This document shows positions 52,973 through 61,239 of a DNA stretch of 64,000 bases, piece by piece. The notes under the pieces were generated by a model. It had not been told where the DNA came from and ran no database searches. It saw nothing but the letters and a program-made list of their open reading frames with translations. The position numbers and the translations under genes are program-made. This DNA comes from Mesorhizobium sp. YM1C-6-2 (GTDB lineage Bacteria; Pseudomonadota; Alphaproteobacteria; Rhizobiales; Rhizobiaceae). Location: positions 33,507-97,506 of the forward strand of contig NZ_RCIZ01000013.1 of NCBI RefSeq assembly GCF_003666685.1. The letters run 5' to 3'. The stretch's first letter is position 1. Every line of letters starts with the position of its first letter.

Positions 52973-53659
52973 TCAGAGGCCGAGTTTGCCGAGCACGGCG
53001 GCTGTCAAACGATCGCAACGCTTTCCAGCAAAAGGAAACGCGTCGAGGAGAACCGGCCCGATCTCGTCCTCGAGTCGCTGCCTGACCAGTTTTCGCGCCC
53101 GATGAAGCCGGGTTTTTACGGTCGTAGGCTGGATCTCGAGAAGATCGGCAGTCTCCTCCACGCTCAGACCTTCGACCACCCGCGCCACAAAAACGGATCG
53201 GAACGGACCAGCCATATCGTCGATCGCCCGCTCGACCAAGCGGAGGAGTTCACGCTGGGCGGTCAGGCGTTCGGGATCGAACTCGGTCACGTTTCCGGGG
53301 AAAGGTATTATCCGTGCGTCATCGTCGATGGCTTCCACGGTGATGCCTCTCTGGCTGAGCCGCTTGCCCTTCCGCAACCGGGTCAGCGCCTCGTTTATGG
53401 TGATGCGCGACAGCCACGTGGAGAGCGTGGAGTCGCCGCGAAAACTCTCCAGATTCGAGAAAGCGCGGAGATATGCTTCCTGAAGGACGTCCTCCGCCTC
53501 CTCGTCGCGTTTGACGATTGCACGAGCCAGCCGGTACAGTCGCTGGTTGTGGGATTTGATGATCGTCCCGATAGCGCCCCGATCTCTTTGCGCCGCCCGC
53601 CGCGCAAGGTCGATGTCGTTGGTTTGGCGTTTTTCCGCAGTTGCAGTCGAAACAGGCAT
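52973..53659 (-). CDS. ECF RNA polymerase sigma factor
   Basis: 228 residues. Sigma-70 region 2: IKSHNQRLYRLARAIVKRDEEAEDVLQEAYLRAFSNLESFRGDSTLSTWLSRITINEAL; region 4: LVERAIDDMAGPFRSVFVARVVEGLSVEETADLLEIQPTTVKTRLHRARKLVRQRL. A short C-terminal extension (LLDAFPFAGKRCDRLTAAVLGKLGL, with one Cys) follows region 4, as in a rhizobial ECF subgroup. No anti-sigma gene adjoins it. The next genes on the strand are DUF4142 and the cupredoxin. A matching GGAAC-N16-CGTC promoter precedes the gene, implying autoregulation. Confidence 0.93.
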   Translation of the reverse strand: MPVSTATAEKRQTNDIDLARRAAQRDRGAIGTIIKSHNQRLYRLARAIVKRDEEAEDVLQEAYLRAFSNLESFRGDSTLSTWLSRITINEALTRLRKGKRLSQRGITVEAIDDDARIIPFPGNVTEFDPERLTAQRELLRLVERAIDDMAGPFRSVFVARVVEGLSVEETADLLEIQPTTVKTRLHRARKLVRQRLEDEIGPVLLDAFPFAGKRCDRLTAAVLGKLGL

Positions 53660-53686
53660 CGGTCCACTCCGTCCGTAAGCCTATTT

Positions 53687-53711
53687 GACGGCAGCGTATC
53701 GAAAAGGTTCC
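53687..53711 (-). promoter_or_regulatory. Candidate ECF-sigma autoregulatory promoter
   Basis: On the minus strand GGAAC (plus GTTCC, 53707-53711), exactly 16 bases, then CGTC (plus GACG, 53687-53690). This is the general ECF consensus. It lies 28 bases upstream of the sigma start. Confidence 0.6.
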
Positions 53712-53766
53712 CGCCAAGCCCAAGCGAGAAACCTTCAGGGTTGCGCGGTCCCTAGCCTGAACGGCG

Positions 53767-55692
53767 TTAGCTGCTCGGGACGCGGACGGCGTCCGTCTTC
53801 TCCAGCGCGAGTTCGACGCGGGCGTCACGCTCGTAGACGTCGCCAAAATATTCCACCTTGCCGTTCTTGTCCGGCCAGGCGGTGAAATAAGCGACATAGA
53901 CCGGTATCTTCAGCGTGGTCTTCTCCATCGAGTGACCCTTCTTCAGCTTGTCGGCGATGTAATCGACCGACTTGCCGAGCACCGCGGCGGCCATGCCGCG
54001 CGGATCCTGAAGCCGCACGCAACCATGGCTGAAGGCGCGCTCGTCGCGACTGAAGAGCTCTTTCTGCGGCGTGTCGTGCATGTAGATTGCATGCTTGTTC
54101 GGGAACAAGATCTTCAGTTCCCCGAGCGCATTGGCCTCGCTCGGCGTCTGGCGAACATTGTAGGGCACCTTGCCGCCATAGGCCCACCAGTTGATCGACG
54201 ACGAGGAAATCCGGCGCCCCTTGGAGTCGGTCACCTCATAACCGGCGCGGTCGAGATAGCCCGGATCGTTGCGCAGGCGCGGCAGCATCTCGTTGACGAT
54301 GATCGACTGCGGCACGCCCCAGTACGGGTTGTAGTCGACCTGCTCGATCTCGTCGTAGAAGAAGCTCGTCTGGTTGGACGGCTTGCCTATCACGGCCCGC
54401 ATGTTGAGCTTCTCGACGCCATGGTCGATGAAGCTCGCCGTATAGGCCGGCTGATTGATGAAGACGCGCGTCTCGCCGAGGTCGTGCGGCAACCAGCGCA
54501 ACTGCTCCAGCGCCACCAGAACCTTGTCGATACGGTCGGCTTTCGAGGCGCCGGCAAGCGCGGCGACCGTACGCGGCCCGATGACGCCGTCCGGTTTCAA
54601 CCCGGCCTTGGCCTGGGCGGCCTTGATCACCGGCACCAACTCCTCGCCATATGTCTCGCCGCCGATGGTCCGCGCGAGCAATTCGCCGTAGTCGCCGCCC
54701 ATCTCGTCATCGAGGTCGCGGGCAATGAGATGCAGGATCTTGGCAAGCTCCGGGTTGGACTCGCCCGGCTGGAGCAACAGCTTCGGATCGACGACGATTT
54801 CGTTTTCGGCGCTGGCGTTCAGCGCCTCGAGTTCGACCCGCAGCGCCTTGTATTCCGGGCTATCGGGATGGCGCGCCTCGAGCCAGCCGCGTACGTCGGT
54901 GGCCAGCGACAGGATTTTCAACGCCCCTACCCTGTCGAACGGCTTCTCTGGAAAATCATGATAGCCGGAGAGCTTGTTGGGATTGATTCGCCCGGCCTCG
55001 GCGTCGCGTGCATAACGCAGGACGCGCGCCGACAGGGCCATTTCGAAGCGGATAAGCTCGCGCTTGCGCGGGGCGGCATCGGCGTCGGAGCGGCTGCCTG
55101 AAGGTACGACTACGGCGTAGTCGGCCGGCGACAATCCATGGCTCGCCGCCTCGCCCAGCACCCGCAATGCATCACGCGCGCGCTCGTTGACCTCGTTGTC
55201 GGCGACCCAGATGAAATCCGGATTGGCGGAATAGAATTCCACCAGCGCCTTGGCGATCTCTGGCTCCGCATAGAGTTCGTAGCCCGTAAGGCCGGCAACC
55301 GCCTCGCGGAAATCGGTGCCGGAGGTCGCCTGGTCGAGCGAGGCGGACTGGCCGATTGCAGCAAGCGCCGTGAAATCCACGGCCTGGAGGGCCACAGCCT
55401 TGTAATTGTAGTAGGAGGGAGCGCTGATCTTGGCGATCGCTGCGGGCTTGCGAGCGACCGGACGGCTGGGCCGCTTGCCGGCCCCGTAGCTCTCGCCGTC
55501 GCGGTATTGCCGACTGCCGTCAAGGCGACCCGAGCGCGAGCTTTGGCCGCTGCTGTCCAGGCGCTGGCTGCGCACGCCGCCGCCGAAGAGGCTGTCGAAC
55601 AGCGATTGCGCCTCCGCCTGGGGCATTCCCACGGCAATCGTCCCCGCAAGCATTACGGGAAGCAGAAAAACGTTCCTCGAGGAGAGTTTCAT
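53767..55692 (-). CDS. L,D-transpeptidase (YcbB-like, YkuD domain)
   Basis: 641 residues from ATG 55692, chosen because it begins a signal peptide (MKLSSRNVFLLPVMLAGTIAVGMPQAEAQ). A low-complexity Ser/Arg-rich stretch follows (about 35-75). The scaffold domain carries a peptidoglycan-binding-type section (LVPVIKAAQAKAGLKPDGVIGPRTVAALAG), and the YkuD catalytic domain ends with IYMHDTPQKELFSRDERAFSHGCVRLQDP; the nucleophile is C558 in SHGCVR. It forms 3-3 cross-links or lipoprotein links in peptidoglycan in the periplasm; in Rhizobiales such enzymes dominate polar growth. Monocistronic, downstream end facing the ECF cluster. Confidence 0.93.
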   Translation of the reverse strand: MKLSSRNVFLLPVMLAGTIAVGMPQAEAQSLFDSLFGGGVRSQRLDSSGQSSRSGRLDGSRQYRDGESYGAGKRPSRPVARKPAAIAKISAPSYYNYKAVALQAVDFTALAAIGQSASLDQATSGTDFREAVAGLTGYELYAEPEIAKALVEFYSANPDFIWVADNEVNERARDALRVLGEAASHGLSPADYAVVVPSGSRSDADAAPRKRELIRFEMALSARVLRYARDAEAGRINPNKLSGYHDFPEKPFDRVGALKILSLATDVRGWLEARHPDSPEYKALRVELEALNASAENEIVVDPKLLLQPGESNPELAKILHLIARDLDDEMGGDYGELLARTIGGETYGEELVPVIKAAQAKAGLKPDGVIGPRTVAALAGASKADRIDKVLVALEQLRWLPHDLGETRVFINQPAYTASFIDHGVEKLNMRAVIGKPSNQTSFFYDEIEQVDYNPYWGVPQSIIVNEMLPRLRNDPGYLDRAGYEVTDSKGRRISSSSINWWAYGGKVPYNVRQTPSEANALGELKILFPNKHAIYMHDTPQKELFSRDERAFSHGCVRLQDPRGMAAAVLGKSVDYIADKLKKGHSMEKTTLKIPVYVAYFTAWPDKNGKVEYFGDVYERDARVELALEKTDAVRVPSS

Positions 55693-55885
55693 CGATGATC
55701 CATTTCGAGTTCGCCGCATGAATGCATCATCCGACCCAAGGCGGATGTAGGGCGGACATTACCGATTCATACCGATATCGTTAAGGTCCCATAAATTTCG
55801 CAACGAGTGTTGCGGCAGGGTTTCACATCCTTGTGACCGTCTCAAGCTTCTTGGCATCCGTGCATGCCGGGCGGCTTGTTCGTTT

Positions 55886-56116
55886 CTACGGTTCATCGAC
55901 AAGCTTCTCACCCGAATCGCTGTCGCGGACGGAGTCGCCATCCTCGTCGGTCGTCCACCCACCCTGCTGGCGTCGCGGATCGTCGTTCGCGTGCTGCTGG
56001 CGACGACCGGGCATTTCCTCCCGCCGCGCCTTCTGCCGTTCGGCTTCATTTTGCTCGAGACGGCGCGATTGATCGCGCTCGCTATCGGTCTGATCGTATT
56101 TCTTGTTCACGGCCAT
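55886..56116 (-). CDS. Small hydrophilic hypothetical protein
   Basis: 76 residues from ATG 56116; AAAGGA lies about ten bases upstream, and a GTG start at 56143 would add nine residues. Very polar and probably disordered: MAVNKKYDQTDSERDQSRRLEQNEAERQKARREEMPGRR..., then GWTTDEDGDSVRDSDSGEKLVDEP. Such Arg/Glu/Gln-rich peptides occur in stress-related loci, but I recognise no family. Confidence 0.55.
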   Translation of the reverse strand: MAVNKKYDQTDSERDQSRRLEQNEAERQKARREEMPGRRQQHANDDPRRQQGGWTTDEDGDSVRDSDSGEKLVDEP

Positions 56117-56209
56117 ACCTCCATCGTCCTTTGCGATTGTCACGGGGTGACAACGCGGCGGTGCCGGTTTCGTTTCACCAATGCAACCGGAGGTGGTTTG
56201 GCGACGGAC

Positions 56210-57112
56210 TCAGTGAAGTTGAGTCTGGTGGGCCACGAAGCCCAGCGCATCCTTCACGATTGCGGGATCTGAAAGGATGCGGCGGTGACCGAGGCCAGGC
56301 GCCCAGCGAAGGCGGACATGGTCCCCCGCGGTCGCAAAAAGCCTGGCATGGTCGGCCGGCACCTCCCGGTCGTCGGGCGCGTGGAGAACAAGCGTCGGCA
56401 CCGGCGTTTCGGCCAATTGCCTGGAGCCGACGAATTCGTCCAGCGGACGCCCGGCTATGCGGCGCACTTCTTCGGCAAGCGCTAACCTGACACGCGGGCC
56501 AAGCTTCAGGATGTGGCCGAAATTCTCGAAGAGGACCGGCAGGGAACTCGGCGCGGCGATCAGCACCAGCTTGGAGGCTGCAAGCGGGGGAACGCCGACC
56601 ACCGAACCGGCGACCGCGTTCACCGCAACCGCCCCGCCGAAGGAATGGCCGACCACGGCGGCGAAGGGACCGAACCATTCGCCGACGGAGTGCACGGCCG
56701 TGACGGCGCTTGCCAGGTTGAGACGTCGTCCGGCAGAGCCGCCGTGGCCCGGGAGATCGAGCGACATGACGCGATAACCGGCGTCGCGATAGGCTTCGAT
56801 CAGGGCCTTCATGTATTCGGTGCGGGAGCGCCAGCCGTGCAGAACGAGCACAGTGCCGGCATTGTCCCTGCCCCCACGCGGGCGGAACTCGTGCACCATC
56901 ACGCAGCGTCTGCCAAGCACCAGCCGGTGATGCCTTGCCCCTTCCATGAATTCCGCAGCGCGGTTGACAGCCCGCCTTTCGCCATCGGAAAGACGCCTCG
57001 GATTGGGGGTCCGGCAGAACAGTTCGAACGCTGCCTTGCCGCCAACGCGCGGCGCGATGCGCTCGGCGGCGCCGAACAGCCCACGGATGACCTTGACGCC
57101 GATTGATGCCAT
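56210..57112 (-). CDS. Alpha/beta hydrolase
   Basis: 300 residues from ATG 57112 (MASIGVKVIRG). The frame continues to 57151, but that start overlaps the MarR operator. Alpha/beta-hydrolase signature: TVLVLHGWRSRTEYM (oxyanion), LDLPGHGGSAGRRLN, nucleophile elbow GHSFGGAVAVN (serine in GHSFG), and VLHAPDDREVP (acid), with a late histidine in GLGHRRIL. The N-terminal 80 residues are an extra helical segment. Probably an esterase or related hydrolase. Regulated with the divergent MarR gene. Confidence 0.85.
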   Translation of the reverse strand: MASIGVKVIRGLFGAAERIAPRVGGKAAFELFCRTPNPRRLSDGERRAVNRAAEFMEGARHHRLVLGRRCVMVHEFRPRGGRDNAGTVLVLHGWRSRTEYMKALIEAYRDAGYRVMSLDLPGHGGSAGRRLNLASAVTAVHSVGEWFGPFAAVVGHSFGGAVAVNAVAGSVVGVPPLAASKLVLIAAPSSLPVLFENFGHILKLGPRVRLALAEEVRRIAGRPLDEFVGSRQLAETPVPTLVLHAPDDREVPADHARLFATAGDHVRLRWAPGLGHRRILSDPAIVKDALGFVAHQTQLH

Positions 57113-57135
57113 GATAGCTATCCGCCTGCAGATTG

Positions 57136-57169
57136 GTTCAAGCATGAACATAATAGTTCAAAGATGAAC
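57136..57169. promoter_or_regulatory. Twin palindromic operator for MarR
   Basis: Two copies of GTTCA-N4-TGAAC, at 57136-57149 and 57156-57169, exactly 20 bases apart, in the divergent promoter region. The second overlaps the MarR ATG (57164). Two turns of helix between sites suits side-by-side dimer binding and autorepression. Confidence 0.75.
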
Positions 57170-57628
57170 AATAAACAAGAGCTTTCCCAGAACCTTCCTT
57201 GGGATAATCCCCGCTTCCGCAACTGGGTCGCGGTCGCGCGCGCCTGCCATGCGGTGGAGCGCGCGGTGGCGGCGGCGCTTGCACCGCTCGACCTGAAGCC
57301 GGCGCAACTCGACGTGCTGATGAACCTCTACCGGCATCCCGGCATGTCCCAGCACGATCTCGCACGCAAACTGCTGGTCGGCCGCTCCAACATCACAATG
57401 CTGCTGCCGCAGATGGAGAAGCGGAAACTGCTGAAACGCGAGGGCGACGCGAAGGACAAGCGCGTCCTGAGGCTTACCCTTACCGCCGAAGGCGAGAAGC
57501 TGTTGATGAAAGCCTTGAAGGTGCACACGGCGCTCATCGAGAAGGCGATGAGCCAGTCGACGCCTGCCGAATGCGATGCGCTCGGCGAGCAGATGCGGCG
57601 GGTCGAGGACGTACTGAAGACCGACTAG
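57164..57628 (+). CDS. MarR family transcriptional regulator
   Basis: 154 residues from ATG 57164. Winged helix at about 55-100: LKPAQLDVLMNLYRHPGMSQHDLARKLLVGRSNITMLLPQMEKRKLLKREGDAKDKRVLRLTLTAEGEKLL, with the wing DAKDKRVLRLTLT typical of MarR. It probably represses itself and the divergent hydrolase through the twin palindromes, with an unknown phenolic or other ligand as inducer. Confidence 0.93.
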   Translation: MNNKQELSQNLPWDNPRFRNWVAVARACHAVERAVAAALAPLDLKPAQLDVLMNLYRHPGMSQHDLARKLLVGRSNITMLLPQMEKRKLLKREGDAKDKRVLRLTLTAEGEKLLMKALKVHTALIEKAMSQSTPAECDALGEQMRRVEDVLKTD

Positions 57629-57687
57629 CCGGCTACTTTGCTCCGGCAATTCCGGACCGAAATCCAGTTCTCACTATGCCGGAATAG

Positions 57688-58578
57688 CTATGCAGTCGCC
57701 CCCGCCGCTCTGCGGCCGCGAGCGGGTTCGTTCCTGCCGAACCAAGGCCTGACCAGCGCAAGAAGCGTGACCCCGAGCCCGGTCGCAAGCACCCACCAGG
57801 CGGGCCTGATCGAGAACGAGAACTGCAGGTTGGCGGCGAGCACCCGGCCAGGAGGCACGCCGGTCGCGATGCCGTACCAGGCATATTCGATCGCCGCCGT
57901 GCCGAGCGCAGCAAGGACGGCGATCGCCACCAGCACCAGTGGTGAGGTCAGCGCGAAACCGCGCCAATGGGCAAGGCGATAGAACATCAGAAGCAGGAAG
58001 AAGCCGGCCATCAGCGTCGGCTCGTAGACGTCCGCCTTCGACTGGATGAAGAAGTGGAAGGCGGCAAGCACGCCGATGACGTAGACCATGCTGTGCAAGC
58101 GATTCCAATTGCGGCCGCCTAGCCGCTTGATCGCCGCGTCTGTGGAGGTGGTGCCGAGCGCGATCAGGCCGGCGAGCGCCACGAAGCCGATGGTGAGGTA
58201 GAAGCGCAAAGCGATCTCGGAAACGATCCGCAGGAGATCGAACTTGAGATCGACGGCATAGAGCGTCAGGTGCATCAACGCATAAAGGAGCGCGGTGACG
58301 CCCAGCATGCGCCTGACCAGGATGAGCTTCGGCCAGTTGGCGATGCGGCGGAGCGGCGTGACCGCCAGTGAAAGCCAGAGGAAGCGGATCGCCCAATCCC
58401 CGGCCTGATGGATCGCCTCGGTGATCGGTCGCGCGCCCAGCAGGCCGACCGGGGCGGCCGACGCCAGCGCGCCGCTCGCAGCCGCCCAGGCGAGCCACAG
58501 CGCCGGCAGGCAGGCTCCTAGAAGCACGGCGGCCTTGAGGGGCGAAAACTTTCCAGATCTGTCGGTCCAGGGCGTCAT
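57688..58578 (-). CDS. msrQ: Ferric reductase-like haem-binding membrane protein MsrQ
   Basis: 296 residues from ATG 58578. Ferric-reductase transmembrane domain with about six to seven helices; haem-ligand histidines lie in YALMHLTLYA and RLHSMVYVIGVLAAFHFF. The pattern LAVTPLRRIA..P.L.LVRRMLG near 80-110 is that of MsrQ (YedZ), which delivers quinone electrons to the periplasmic Mo-enzyme MsrP for repairing methionine sulfoxide. The msrP gene usually lies adjacent; none is seen here. The C-terminal extension beyond the usual about 210 residues adds two further helices. Confidence 0.82.
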   Translation of the reverse strand: MTPWTDRSGKFSPLKAAVLLGACLPALWLAWAAASGALASAAPVGLLGARPITEAIHQAGDWAIRFLWLSLAVTPLRRIANWPKLILVRRMLGVTALLYALMHLTLYAVDLKFDLLRIVSEIALRFYLTIGFVALAGLIALGTTSTDAAIKRLGGRNWNRLHSMVYVIGVLAAFHFFIQSKADVYEPTLMAGFFLLLMFYRLAHWRGFALTSPLVLVAIAVLAALGTAAIEYAWYGIATGVPPGRVLAANLQFSFSIRPAWWVLATGLGVTLLALVRPWFGRNEPARGRRAAGATA

Positions 58579-58677
58579 GCGGCGATTCCGTCCAATGCCG
58601 CGATATACGGTCAATCGATCGAGCTTGTTACAGCGTGCGCATCACATCAAGGTGAGCGCACCTTTACGTAACCTCGG

Positions 58678-59028
58678 TCAACCGCGCGACAGGCCCTTCT
58701 GCTCCAGCGAAGCGAGATAGGCGGCCCAGACTTCGTCCTTGTCGTGGCCGAGCCGGTGCAGATAGTCCCAGGTGAAGATGCCGGTATCGTGGAAATCGTC
58801 GAAGACGATGCGCACCGCATAATTGCCGATCGGCTCGATCCTGGTGATCGTCACGTTGCGTTTGCCGGGCACAGTGACGCGCTGGTCGGGCGAATGGCCT
58901 TGCACCTCGGCTGAAGGCGACGTGACGCGCAGCAGCTCGGCTGGAAGCTCGAACGGCTCATGGTCGTGATAGGCGACCGTCAGCGTCCGCCGGTCCTTCG
59001 ATACCCTGAGTTCCTTCGGCGCGCTCAT
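58678..59028 (-). CDS. DUF971 (gamma-butyrobetaine hydroxylase N-terminal-like) protein
   Basis: 116 residues. DUF971 pattern: ELRVSKDRRTLTVAYHDHEPFELPAELLRVTSPSAEVQGH, then EPIGNYAVRIVFDDFHDTGIFTWDYLHRLG, where 'NYAVRIVFDDxHDTGIFTW' is the hallmark. In other proteins this fold is the N-terminal domain of gamma-butyrobetaine hydroxylase and can bind metal; stand-alone forms sit near iron-sulfur or ApbC/MoaA-type genes. Divergent from moaA, with 189 bases between. Confidence 0.92.
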   Translation of the reverse strand: MSAPKELRVSKDRRTLTVAYHDHEPFELPAELLRVTSPSAEVQGHSPDQRVTVPGKRNVTITRIEPIGNYAVRIVFDDFHDTGIFTWDYLHRLGHDKDEVWAAYLASLEQKGLSRG

Positions 59029-59217
59029 CGGCTCAATCCCCTTGTCAAACGGCTCTCTACGCCGCTTCCCGCATCGGCGAAACCCCGGAAAACAGCCAGA
59101 GGTGGCGCTGGAGCCTTGAACGGATAGCCAGATCGTATCACATGGCTGTATATAACGCTCAGCCCGGCACGCATTGGGCGGCGTCGGCAGACAGTGCAGG
59201 CAACTGGAAATGCAGCG

Positions 59218-60213
59218 ATGGACATGATCGACCCGTTCGGCCGCGCGATCACCTATCTGCGCGTATCGGTCACCGACCGGTGCGACTTCCGCTGCACCTA
59301 TTGCATGGCCGAGGACATGGCCTTTCTGCCCAAGAAGGACCTTCTGTCACTGGAAGAACTCGACCGCCTGTGCAGCGTCTTCATCGAGAAAGGCGTCCGC
59401 AAGCTGCGGCTGACCGGCGGCGAGCCGCTGGTGCGCAAGAACATCATGCATCTGGTGCGCCAGATCTCCCGCCACCTGAAGAGCGGCACGCTGGACGAAC
59501 TCACCCTGACGACGAACGGCTCCCAGCTCGCCCGGTTCGCCGGCGAACTGGCGGATGCCGGGGTGAAGCGGATCAACGTGTCGCTGGATACACTGGATGC
59601 AGGCAAGTTTCACACGATCACCCGCTGGGGCAACCTCGCCAAGGTGATGGAAGGCATCGACGCGGCCCAGGATGCGGGGCTGGCAATCAAGATCAACGCG
59701 GTCGCGCTGAAGGGCTTCAACGATCACGAAATACCCGACCTGATGCGCTGGGCGCATGGCCGCGGCATGGACCTGACGGTGATCGAAACGATGCCGATGG
59801 GCGAGATCGACGCCGACCGGACCGACCAGTATCTGCCGCTGTCGCTGCTTCGGGCTCAGTTGGAGCGGCAGTTCACGCTGGAAGACATTCCTTACAAGAC
59901 CGGCGGACCGGCGCGTTATGTGGAGGTGAAGGAAACGGGTGGAAGGCTCGGCTTCATCACGCCGATGACCCATAATTTCTGCGAAAGCTGCAACCGCGTC
60001 CGGCTCACCTGCACAGGCACGCTCTACATGTGCCTCGGCCAGGAAGATGCGGCCGACCTGCGCGCGCCGCTGCGTGCCTCAGAGGGCAACGAACTGTTGT
60101 CGGAAGCCATCGACGAGGCGATCGGCCGCAAGCCGAAGGGCCACGATTTCATCATCGACCGGCGCACCAGCCGGCCGGCCGTCTCGCGCCATATGAGCGT
60201 GACCGGCGGCTGA
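59218..60213 (+). CDS. moaA: GTP 3',8-cyclase MoaA
   Basis: 331 residues from ATG 59218 (GTG 59194 would add eight). Radical SAM enzyme that converts GTP to the cyclic precursor of molybdenum cofactor, with MoaC. N-terminal cluster in [14 protein letters not shown] (C-x3-C-x2-C), C-terminal cluster in [15 protein letters not shown], and the C-terminal double glycine (SVTGG) needed for activity. Upstream I see no Moco riboswitch. The downstream genes are two transporters and mobB. Confidence 0.97.
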   Translation: MDMIDPFGRAITYLRVSVTDRCDFRCTYCMAEDMAFLPKKDLLSLEELDRLCSVFIEKGVRKLRLTGGEPLVRKNIMHLVRQISRHLKSGTLDELTLTTNGSQLARFAGELADAGVKRINVSLDTLDAGKFHTITRWGNLAKVMEGIDAAQDAGLAIKINAVALKGFNDHEIPDLMRWAHGRGMDLTVIETMPMGEIDADRTDQYLPLSLLRAQLERQFTLEDIPYKTGGPARYVEVKETGGRLGFITPMTHNFCESCNRVRLTCTGTLYMCLGQEDAADLRAPLRASEGNELLSEAIDEAIGRKPKGHDFIIDRRTSRPAVSRHMSVTGG

Positions 60214-60318
60214 CCGCTCCCCTTCCTTTGGACCGGGCCGCATTGGCCCAAAGCTTTCCGTTTGCGCGCCCGCAGGTGCCTGATACATGCGGAGCTGTCG
60301 CAATGACGGAATGCTTCC

Positions 60319-61239
60319 TTGCCGCTCTCCCCCAACATGCGTGCTGCGCTGTTCATGACGGTGTCCTTGGCCGGCTTCACGGTCAATGACGCCATCACGA
60401 AATATATGGCGGAGACGATGAACATGGGCCAGGTGATGTTCGTGCGCGGCGTCTTCGCCACGCTGTTCATCGCAGCACTTGCCTGGCATCAGGGCGCGCT
60501 TGCCAATCTGCGTCTCGCCCTGCACCCGATGGTTCTCGTCCGTGTCGTCGGCGAGGTCGTGGCGACGGTTACCTTCCTGATCGCGCTCGCGCAGCTGCCG
60601 ATCGCCATCGTTTCGGCCGTGCTTCAGGCGCTGCCGCTCGCCGTCACCATGGGTGCGGCGCTGATCTACGGCGAAACGGTCGGCTGGCGCCGCTGGATGT
60701 CGATCATCGTCGGCTTTGCGGGCGTCGCGATCATCGTCAGGCCAGGTTTCGAAGGCTTCAGCGTCTATTCGCTGGTGGCGCTGGTCTGTGTCGCCTTCTG
60801 CACCGGTCGCGATCTCGCAACCCGACGCATACCCGAGCGGATACCGACCCTGCTGATCTCGACCGCCACCGTCCTGGCCGTCTCGATTTGCGGGGCGTTC
60901 CTCGTCCAGCCGATGGGCGGATGGACGCATCCCAACACGTTCGACCTTTTCCTGCTTGCATGCGCGGCGGGACTCCTGCTTGTCGGCTATCAGTTCATCA
61001 CCATCTCCCTGCGCACGGGCGATATTTCGTTCGTGGCGCCTTTCCGCTACACGGGCCTGCTCTTCTCGATCCTGCTTGGTTTCTTGATCTTCGGCGATAT
61101 TCCCGACTTCCCGATGATCGCAGGCTCGGCGGTCATCGTCGTCTCCGGCCTCTACATGCTCTACCGCGAACGCGTCGTCGGCCGCTCGAAGGCGGCCAGT
61201 GAAAGCGTCGGGCCGAGCATGGCGCCCGACGGTTTGTGA
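60319..61239 (+). CDS. EamA/DMT-family membrane transporter
   Basis: 306 residues from TTG 60319 (ATG 60337 is the alternative, without a ribosome-binding site). Ten helices in two EamA halves: TVSLAGFTVNDAITKYMAETMNMGQVMFVRG and the second starting near YSLVALVCVAFCTGRDLATRR, with FRYTGLLFSILLGFLIFGDIPD typical of the RhaT/EamA group. It probably exports amino acids or other metabolites. The MFS gene starts at its last base, so these two are translationally coupled. Confidence 0.9.
   Translation: MPLSPNMRAALFMTVSLAGFTVNDAITKYMAETMNMGQVMFVRGVFATLFIAALAWHQGALANLRLALHPMVLVRVVGEVVATVTFLIALAQLPIAIVSAVLQALPLAVTMGAALIYGETVGWRRWMSIIVGFAGVAIIVRPGFEGFSVYSLVALVCVAFCTGRDLATRRIPERIPTLLISTATVLAVSICGAFLVQPMGGWTHPNTFDLFLLACAAGLLLVGYQFITISLRTGDISFVAPFRYTGLLFSILLGFLIFGDIPDFPMIAGSAVIVVSGLYMLYRERVVGRSKAASESVGPSMAPDGL

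Noticed and set aside
59029..59217. Moco riboswitch before moaA
   Set aside because: The conserved helices and GNRA-type loop could not be recognised; only a TATATAAC box is seen, without a properly spaced -35.
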